From Oscheius onirici (taxonomy: Eukaryota; Nematoda; Chromadorea; Rhabditida; Rhabditidae), in NCBI GenBank assembly GCA_932521025.1, contig OW051471.1:2666001-2730000 (forward strand): a stretch of 64,000 nucleotides of DNA, given 5' to 3'. Of this stretch, positions 56,371-64,000 are shown one piece after another; the first letter of the stretch is position 1; each line of letters starts with the position of its first letter. The position numbers and the translations under genes are program-made. Under the pieces are notes generated by a model that saw only the letters and a program-made list of their open reading frames with translations, was not told the DNA's origin and made no database searches.

Positions 56371-59300
56371 TCACATCAAAAGTTCCTTCTTTTCCCTCGT
56401 CTGGGTGTCAACATCAAAGTCATTGTCTTCCAGAAGAGAGTCCAGTTTGTCTCTCTGGACCACAGAGCTCAGGAGGAAACCGTCGCTGTGCAGAATACGC
56501 AAGAAAATTCCCAGATTGATGAGGAGGAAGAGACAGCCGCCGCCGAAGGCGATGTACATGTAAAAGCTGAAATTTGAGTATATTTTTTTTGAAAATCTCT
56601 CTGAACTTACATATGCATGTTGTTACGGTTGACCCAAGCCCATCCGGTTAGCCAGAACTGGACTCCGAAGCGGAAAATGACAAATGTCGTCAAGTTACAG
56701 TAGCGGACGATGTTGGTCAAAGCGATACAGGAAGTCGTAGAGAGTTTGCTCTGATGAAGAATTGAGCGAGCGTGCAGGAAGATTGAGTTGACCTGGAAGA
56801 ATTTTTTTTTAGGAAACAAGAAACTCGTGTTTTCAATCCTAGACAATGAGTAGATGAAAATTTGGACAATAATGTGTTTCAATGATAGCCCAAGAATCGG
56901 GAAAGTTTGAAGTACGCAAAATGAGAGGTTCGTTGTATGCGAAAAAAAAGAAGCTTTTAGTGAAAAGAAACTGTATTGAAAAAGCCAATTTTTAGAGTAC
57001 ACTAACCGTTTCTTCCGCCAGTGCAAAAGAAAATATAAAACTGTGTCATGCAAACTTTCAAAATGCTTTATTCCATTTCTTCGATTTCTCATCAATAGTT
57101 TTTTGTTGCATGCTCAGACTATCAGAAGAATGGGAAAAGAAATTTCGCTTGTGGAGATTTACCTATTTTTGATCAAAATGCATGCTCGAATTTCGAATTA
57201 AGAAAGCGACGGATTTTAAAACACGATTATTTTTGGCAGTGAACTCTAAAACTTCCTTTGTGAACCGTTTGCAAAAAAAAATGGAAACAAAACTGGAGTC
57301 TACTGATTCCTAAAGGAAACTACAGTCCTGCTAATAATTATTGCTCCTTTTGGCCATAACTTTTTTTCTGAAAGAGATATCGACAATCGGTTTTCTGGGC
57401 TCCACTTCTCTACGTCTGGGCTATGTTGGGCCAAAAAATCAGACCTCGAGGTAATTCCTACGATTATTGGCAGAGTTTTTGATCAGTTTTTTGGTTCACC
57501 GACATGCTCATTGTAACAAATCCAATGGACACTGTTTGGCTAAATCCTGTACAAGTAAGAAACATAGAAGTGAAAAAAGTCAGGTTCCCTGACCAAAGGC
57601 TCATTGGTCTGTCTGCAAATGAGAGAAAAACTTTGCTGCCTTGGTACCCATTGAAGACAGCAGATTATCTAAGAAGGCTGGGATATAGGAAGAGGTCCAT
57701 GAGGTCCACTGATCAAAAACTCTGCCAATAATCGTAGGAATTACCTCGAGGTCTGATTTTTTGGCCCAACATAGCCCAGACGTAGAGAAGTGGAGCCCAG
57801 AAAAGCGATTGTCGATATCTCTTTCAGAAAAAAAGTTATGGCCAAAAGGATCAATAATTATTAGCAGGACTGTATTTCAATCTGCAAAGTTTGTGATTAT
57901 TTGTTTGTTTCAAACATTTTTATAGTAACGGTCAATCACCATAGATATTGATGCTTTCAATTGTCCTATGCCGAAAACAAGCAAAAAAAATTTAAAAAAA
58001 AAGTTGCCTCCATGAGAAGAGCCCAGAAAGCGTAAAGAAGGAACTTTTTCGAGGCAATGGCAGCAGAAAAGACGAAGATTGAGGCAGTATGATGAACGAG
58101 AAGGACACCCGTAACGATGGAAATCCTGGAATTATCTTTTTTTCAACTTTCAGTGTATTAGACTCACTTGTCATTGATGACCATATCGAAACCGTCGTAG
58201 ATAAAATAGCCGACGGAGAGGAGAATGACCTGCGAGTTGAGGTAGTCGTAGAAGTGGAGAGGCGACTCGAACATGAGACGCGTGTTTCGGAAGAAGAAGA
58301 CGAGTAGAAGGACGCTTGAGACCTGAATTTGGATATTTTATCTGAATTTCCCTGGAAAATAGGATTTTGTACTAGAGACGAAACAATTTTAAGAAGCACA
58401 AATTCAGAAACTTGTTTTTATCAAAGTGTCTGATTTTTTTGGTCGTATTGTTCTTTCCCCAAGATGTGTTGGTTGTATGAACGTATCAGAGCAAGCAATT
58501 GGTATTGCCCCACTCTTGAAACTAACGAAAAACGGATTCGATCACAACTCTGGAGCACTTTTCATAAAACTTCAAGCGTTTTATGTCGGCAAGAATATCA
58601 GTGTCTCAGGATAAACATCCCCCGCAACCTTTCCATTTTTATCGAATGGCCCTCCCAAACACAAGTTTTTCGTTTTGATTTTTGCTATCATTTTGTTTGA
58701 CAGAATTGGAACAAGCAAAACAAAAGTCTGTTCTTGTTCTATATAAGGCTAAATTTTGAAACGAACAACTTTTCTTCCACAAGAGGCAAACTTTTCGAAG
58801 GTAACCTACTGACTTGTTATTTAAATTTTATTTGATACCCTTTAATAACAAAAATTGTTACAAACCAAACACCCAGCTTATGAATCTGCATCTGTACCTC
58901 GTCAAGTATCTACTGAACACGATTTTTGCGACACCAATTTTCTGCCCCCAAAAAAACTTTATGCATTTTCACTGTTCTGGAAACTTCTACGGAATTTCAA
59001 ACACGGCCTGCAAAAACATGATAGTCCGCAAAATGGGTCATTCAGATCGAAAAAAGGCTATAACCCCCTTCAGATAAACCGTTTCATTTCTCTAACCCCG
59101 TCCCCACGCACTATTGACACACACGTCTCCCCGAACTATGAGATAGAGTAAACCGTTCAAAAAACATCTGCGCAAATAGGCTTCGAAAAGCTTACAGTGG
59201 AATGGATCAACGAGGTGGTGAGGTTGATGAGGCGCTTTCGGCGAATTCCTTCCTGCCACGTCGTCCAGCAATGGGCCGTGACGACGAGGTTGACCGAGTA

Positions 59301-59985
59301 CCAGAGAAGAATATAAGTGACGAGAGGCACAACAACGTCCAGAGACATCATGTAGGACCAGACCGGATAGCGCCATTCTGCTCCGTCTGGAAGAAAATAT
59401 GTTTTACCTTGTGGATATAAACTTTTTTTGCAGATTTCTTTAGTTTTTTTTTAGAATATGATCGAATACCTACATGTTTTGTAAGAGTGTTTTAGCATGA
59501 AGATATTAGTGTTTTCTGAAGTTTTGGTAGTTTCTAGAGCTCCTGACAACTGAATTACTGCATGCTGTTCACTGCGTTTCAACTAACTTTTGGCTTCAGT
59601 TTTCTCTGAATACTTGTTCTGTTCCTGACCAGTTGAACAAGTATTCTGTGTGAAATTTTTTTTTTGCCATTTTCATAAGATCTGGATAGAGAGACAGGCT
59701 TTCTGCATACGAGAAATCGGTCAAAAAAGTTGCGTTTTATTGTGTGTCTAATACAATAATGGTGGAAACAGTCGCATCGCATCCTCGCATCGCAATCAAA
59801 AGTTGTCAAAAAACTTTCATGTCCCTAATGTTCTATTGATTCTCAAGCCAGTATGTTTTTTTGCTGCATCTTTTATTGTGTTTTCATTACTCACCATTGA
59901 TTCCTAAACCCGTATTGTTATCGACGGAAAATAGCTGGAACTGTTTGATCACAACCGCAGCTGGAATCGTCTCCACAGGCGCCAT
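56371..59985 (-). CDS. TLC-domain (TRAM-LAG1-CLN8) multi-pass membrane protein
   Basis: Exons 59985-59895, 59386-59196, 58322-58168, 58125-58008, 56792-56611, 56566-56371 join in phase to 310 aa. N-terminus MAPVETIPAAVVIKQFQLFS; membrane helices include VVVPLVTYILLWYSVNLVVT, SSVLLLVFFFRNTRL, VILLSVGYFIYDGFDMVIND, VTGVLLVHHTASIFVFSAAI, LYAFWALLMEVNSIFLHARS and IAFGGGCLFLLINLGIFLRI. The YDGFDM, HHTASI and LLMEV...F.H.R blocks are TLC-domain landmarks as in the TLCD/TMEM56 type. Likely acts in ER or plasma-membrane lipid handling; exact substrate unknown. Acidic C-terminal tail. The 1.2-kb intron 4 has a GC donor (GAG|GCAACT) and contains an inverted-repeat element. Confidence 0.85.
57323..57872. 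mobile_element. 550-bp TA-flanked inverted-repeat element carrying an internal open frame
   Basis: Ends CAGTCCTGCTAATAATTATT and its reverse complement, with TA on both sides (57321-57322, 57873-57874), as for Tc1/mariner-type elements. Arms of about 165 bp are almost identical. Between them, 57504-57731, a 75-codon frame reads NPVQVRNIEVKKVRFPDQRL IGLSANERKTLLPWYPLKTA DYLRRLGYRKRSM. I do not recognise it as transposase; it may be captured DNA. Confidence 0.75.
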
Positions 59986-60377
59986 TTTACCTTAAAAATT
60001 TGTCATTTTGGCAAACACTCAAATTCATAAGAGAAAATTGATTGCGGGAACGGCTGGAACAAAGGGAAAGTAATAGGGCAAGAGAATGGCTGTGTAAGTG
60101 TAACATGAGACATCGGGAGAGTGAAGAAATGCCAAGGCGGCAAAGTTTTCGCCGAAGGCGATGACGTTATTATCAGAGAGACTCAGCTTTCGGAGAAGTT
60201 TCGGGTGAAAATTGGAAATGTTTTGGTGATCACTTATATAAGGACGCTAAGTTTTGCTTGTTTGAGTGACTCTGCAGTTCGGAAGTCAAAACTTAGGAAT
60301 GTTTTATTGGAAAACTAGAAAGCGTTGACCGTGAAAGTGTGACCTATTGAGTCAGCTTTTATTGATTCTTAGGTAAC

Positions 60378-60574
60378 GTCTGTTAAAAAAAACGCAACAG
60401 TAACCCATAAATATTTCGCTTCGAGAACCCCAAACCATTCAAGCGCGGCAATTCACCGTTGAGAAAATCAAGAAATCGGTTTGAATTGTTGCAGTTTACC
60501 CTGAAAAGCAGGGGTTTGTAGTTCTCGAAGCAAAATATTTATGGGTTACTGTTGCGTTCTTTTTTTGAACAGAC
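60378..60574. repeat. 197-bp inverted-repeat MITE
   Basis: Left arm starts GTCTGTTAAAAAAAACGCAA and includes CAGTAACCCATAAATATTT and GCTTCGAGAAC; the right arm is its reverse complement. Arms are about 55 bp, the centre about 85 bp. Confidence 0.85.
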
Positions 60575-62088
60575 TTTAATTTGATGAAGCTTCAGTGAAA
60601 AACATAAATCTGTTCAACACAGGGTTATTTTGGTTTTGATTTGACTGACTCTTGTGTTGAGACCGACTGATTCTCCAACAGAATTACGACGTGATGCGCG
60701 TAAAACAGGGTATCAAAATTGCTTGGTCGTTTCCAGCAAGTTTTATGTAAGAGTTTTGAAACGTTTCAAGAAGACCCCATAGACAGACGACAACAGAAGA
60801 CAACTTGATATCAGTAAACAGATGAAATAGTTTCTTCAAAAGTTTGTGTTTGAGAGAAACAATACTTCCGAAATGTGAAAAGGTGAAAGTTTCAGCAAAA
60901 GTTTATATTCAAACAAATGATGAAGTTTCTACTAACAATGAGTAGGAGTAAATAACTTGTGTTTCATGGAACAGTTATGGTAATGCGATTGGAATGTTTG
61001 CTTACTTCATTCCTCCTTGAAAAAATTTTCTACATAGTGTCCTCGACCCCTTGTTTCGCTCTGTTCTTCAAAAACTACTGGTTTGCATGATGTTTTTACA
61101 AATCGTAAGCAGAAAGTTTGAAAAAAAAACTGGAATATAATAGAACCTACTAAATAAATGTTCAGAGGAAGATGCTGGGTGTAAAAAAAACTAGAAAATG
61201 ACAAGGAAGTGATCAAAATCCAGAATGAATGTTCAGCTTTTCGGCCCGAAGAAGCGGATCTGTCCTCGGTAAAAGCCGCCTTTTCGGAAAATCGATAAAG
61301 ATCTATCGAGCGTCTCCCGCTCACGACCAATATAAAACGCTGCGAAAAAGCTCTGGACAGGGCGTGGGAGATAGGACGCTGGATGGTGCGGAGAAATCAG
61401 GCGACCTTTCTTTCGGTCGGAGAGAGAGGAAGGGTCGGGGCCATGTGGCGAAAAAGCGGGAGGAAGCCAGAGAGCGGGGCGGGAGCAGAGACCGACAGGA
61501 CGACTATTTGCACTGGTGATCACTCTCTCCCGCTTTTGATGAGTCACTGACGGAGGGGGTTACGAAACTGATGAGGGATTAGGGTGTAAAGAACTTGAAA
61601 GTTCGCAAGTTGATTCGCTGACTAACAAGAAACTACATCAAGTTCTTATGAGTTTGTTGAAAAAAGTTTTTGTAGAGAAAATGGTGCAGGAATAGACTGA
61701 AATTGAACTTGGGGTTCGTTTTGGAAAGAACTCATGAAGGTGCCCAACAAAAGCCTCGCGACAGTTCTACGCGTATAAACTTTGATAAAACACAAAAGTT
61801 TCTCTTGAGCTCATTGGTACGAAACTGAGGACGGTTCAGGCTAAGAAGATATTGAATGTTCGACAACCAAAAGAGCCTGGCAAACTAAAAGCGGTCAATG
61901 ATTGTACTCTTACGTTCATGATGAAACAAAAGTGCATTAGAACCTTCTGTAAAGAAGATTCCACAGACAGACACATTTCACAATGTTCGGCATTTTTGAT
62001 CCAGAAGCTATCGACAAGACTGAACTATAATACCTAACGTCAATCAGCTCGCACTTATGTACTTAGCTGAAACGAAAAACTTTCTGAA

Positions 62089-62310
62089 TACAGTGCTCCA
62101 CATAATTATAAACGCACCCAAAAAAAAAATTGGCAGACGGGTCAAAAAATGGGTTCGTCTTTTACCTCAAAAATGAAAAAGATGTCAAATGTGATTACAT
62201 ATTTGAGCATATGATGCAAATTTGGATAACACGTTTCGAAAAAATTCTTTGGTCATTTTTGCAGAAAAGTGACTTTGGCCAATCTACTTAATTATAAACG
62301 CACCCAGGAA
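62089..62310. repeat. Tc1/mariner-like end fragment
   Basis: TACAGTGCTCCACATAATTA then TAAACGCACCC has the look of a Tc1-type end (TA then CAGTG). The word AATTATAAACGCACCCA recurs at 62290-62306. A matching inverted end was not found, so the element is partial or diverged. Confidence 0.45.
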
Positions 62311-62574
62311 AAACGACGGCTTACTTACAAAAACATAAACGTTTCAGGGGTATTTTGAGCTTAATGATCGGTTGCAGTCCTGATTCGTTCAGTTTTTTGA
62401 AAATTCGACAGGGTTTGACTCGTCCAGATGAGACCAGCGACGCCCTTTTCAAGACGGCTCAGACACTGAAAGTCCGTTGCGAAAATTAAGTTTTTCTGCT
62501 GGAAAAGCAGAAACTGAAACAACCCGTGTCAATCTTTTTCCTTGAACAAAACGAAAAACTTCAATTTTTGCGAT

Positions 62575-62790
62575 TCTTTCGACTCAACTCGGCTCGCGAG
62601 TCGAGCCGAGTCGAGTCGACTTTTTTTTTCAATTTTTTTTTCAAATTCCGCGGCTCAAATACGAAGAAATGAAGAAAATCTTTTGTTATTTCCCGTTTGT
62701 TGAGCCAAATAATCTTTAAAAATCGGCTCGACTCGTGGCTCAAATCGAGCTCGACTCGGCTCGAGTATACTAGGCAGCACACGTCGGAAA
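62575..62790. repeat. Self-complementary word patch, core CGAGTCG/CGACTCG
   Basis: ACTCGGCTCGCGAGTCGAGC and GCCGAGTCGAGTCGAC on the left and CTCGACTCGGCTCGAGTATA on the right flank an AT-rich centre with scattered GGCTC words. It ends TATACTAGGCA, close to the TATACTTGGGCA ends of the patches at 35430 and 36243. Confidence 0.7.
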
Positions 62791-63604
62791 AGTAGTTCCT
62801 GTTTGGTCTGTGAAGAAAATAGAGAACATTTCTCCTACCGGGATTCCTGGCATAAGTCACTTCTTCCGTCTGTGAACCTTTTCCTTCCGTTTCCGTTATT
62901 TTTGCTATCAACTTCCGTTCACTGTAAGGCCGAATAAAAGGGTCGTTTTGGCCTTTAAGGCAGTACTTTTCCTCAATGTAATCTTTCTCATCTGTTATGT
63001 GACCAAAACTACATTTAGGAATGTGCCGTAATCTCTGGTACCTATGTTCAGAACTCTGAACTATTTTAATTGAGAAAAGGATACTTATTGGGAGAAAAAC
63101 TCATCCTGTTAGCACCAGAAATAAGCGAGAGAATGACGTCAATTGATGACATTGAGGGCGAGAGGGCCGACACTAATACACTCCCCAAAAGGCATCATAG
63201 ATGTAGAAAACAGACTGCGAAAATAGAAGCTGAACCGATACATTTTTGTGTTTTCTTCATTTTTTGATGGACGTTTGGTGTTTTTTTATCCGGTGTGTTT
63301 CTCTTATCTTGTCAGCTTTTCGCATTTTTGACAGGCCGGAAATGGCTGCTAATGGAATCAGATGACTGTCGCTCCCACAGAATCAGCCTTTTTTACGAGT
63401 ATTACGAGTATGCAGACTGCGAAAGCGGCTTACTAACAGACTTGATCGGGTTATGCGGAAGGCAAATAGTCGTCTGACATAATGAAATTATTAGATAAGC
63501 TGAAGTTTTCGGAGATACGGGAAAGAAAACGAGAAAAAGTGACTAAATACCGTAAATATTCAAATCTAATATTAATTAAATATTCGAAATTCGAAGCACA
63601 TCGC

Positions 63605-63672
63605 GAATAGTGGCGCACCCAAAAGAGCCGAAATTTAAATAGTGGCGCACTCTCGAATAGTGGCGCAGTACA
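63605..63672. repeat. Short AATAGTGGCGCA repeats
   Basis: AATAGTGGCGCAC or AATAGTGGCGCA occurs three times (near 63607, 63639 and 63656), followed by GTACAAAATCGC. Reminiscent of an end motif of a nematode repeat; family not identified. Confidence 0.55.
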
Positions 63673-64000
63673 AAATCGCGTTTTTCAGTACAAATTTGAT
63701 TTTTCTTCCTTTTTCATATATTTTGTGGTTTCTGTCTTGTTATTATGCTCTTTTTTCTCTCTCCACTTATTATTTTCCTTCATTTGAACCAATCTCTTCT
63801 GATCCCCCAGTCAACCGCTTTCCTCTAATCCCTTCTGAGTTCTAGAAAGAGAAGAACCAGATCCGGTACAGAATAGATTATTGGAAGTTCCAGAACCAGT
63901 CTACCAGTCTAGTCTAGAACCAGTCAAGCAACTACCAAGTGCACAGACTTTGATGGTCAAGAAATTACTGAATCAAGAAATTACTGAAAGATCATCAGCA

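Larger units (their letters stand above)
59986..64000. other. 4-kb region without a supported gene
   Basis: Upstream of the TLC gene. Holds a small inverted-repeat MITE, a Tc1-like end, a CGAGTCG patch and AATAGTGGCGCA repeats. A GC-richer block at 61230-61550 has overlapping open frames on both strands and a TATAAAA but no family motif. Frames at 63070-63267 and 63295-63477 look exon-like but could not be tied to a gene. Confidence 0.5.

Noticed and set aside
61229-61547. Overlapping frames on both strands in a GC-richer block
   Set aside because: No domain, no splice structure, basic low-complexity composition; probably non-coding or promoter DNA.
1-64000. CRISPR array or bacterial operon
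   Set aside because: No regularly spaced direct repeats; gene structure is eukaryotic with introns throughout.

Overview
This window looks like nuclear DNA of a nematode, most likely a rhabditine (clade V) worm. Introns are often 40-60 nt and end in TTTTCAG or TTTCAG. Several start codons sit a few bases behind a splice-acceptor-like TTTTCAG, which suits spliced-leader trans-splicing. The gene content is also nematode-like: a DEG-3-group acetylcholine receptor subunit, an EOR-1-like BTB/zinc-finger regulator, a cuticle-type collagen, a C6-domain secreted protein, a GSK-3-like kinase and a chemoreceptor-like 7TM gene. The species cannot be fixed from sequence alone. All exon joins below were worked out by hand from splice signals, reading phase and remembered family sequences; no database search was possible.

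Layout. 1-6350: nicotinic receptor subunit (minus strand, 3' end cut by the window edge), with a MITE and two tRNA-derived SINEs in its introns. 10069-20933: a 23-exon eor-1-like gene (plus), whose introns hold a MITE-like element, a 784-bp palindrome, a DD37D Tc1/mariner copy and a 403-bp palindrome. 22.9-24.0 kb: secreted Gly/Asn-rich protein. 25.3-26.9 kb: broken tandem copies of a RING-finger gene. 27.5-30.0 kb: small secreted proteins, including a family of short Cys/Arg-rich peptides, and a tRNA-Asp. 30.2-31.4 kb: LINE fragment. 31.5-39.3 kb: secreted-protein family (two whole genes, two orphan exons, one duplicated piece). 39.4-41.7 kb: 7TM receptor. 42.2-43.9 kb: GSK-3-like kinase. 44.0-45.0 kb: collagen. 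45.6-47.4 kb: EGF-like membrane protein. 49.4-53.3 kb: C6-domain protein with a repeat-filled intron. 56.4-60.0 kb: TLC-domain membrane protein. The rest of 60-64 kb is repeats.

These genes do not form one pathway or operon. Two cross-cutting patterns stand out. First, the core TGTTTCA (on either strand) of the upstream motif of nematode type-I piRNA genes occurs about 60 times by eye, roughly five times chance expectation, mostly in introns and intergenic DNA and in local same-strand clusters. This makes the window a candidate dispersed piRNA domain. Second, five separate patches of self-complementary C/G words, each with its own core word, look like one unusual repeat class; three of them share an end motif resembling TATACTTGGGCA. 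GC-AG introns also seem common (five among about 67 resolved).
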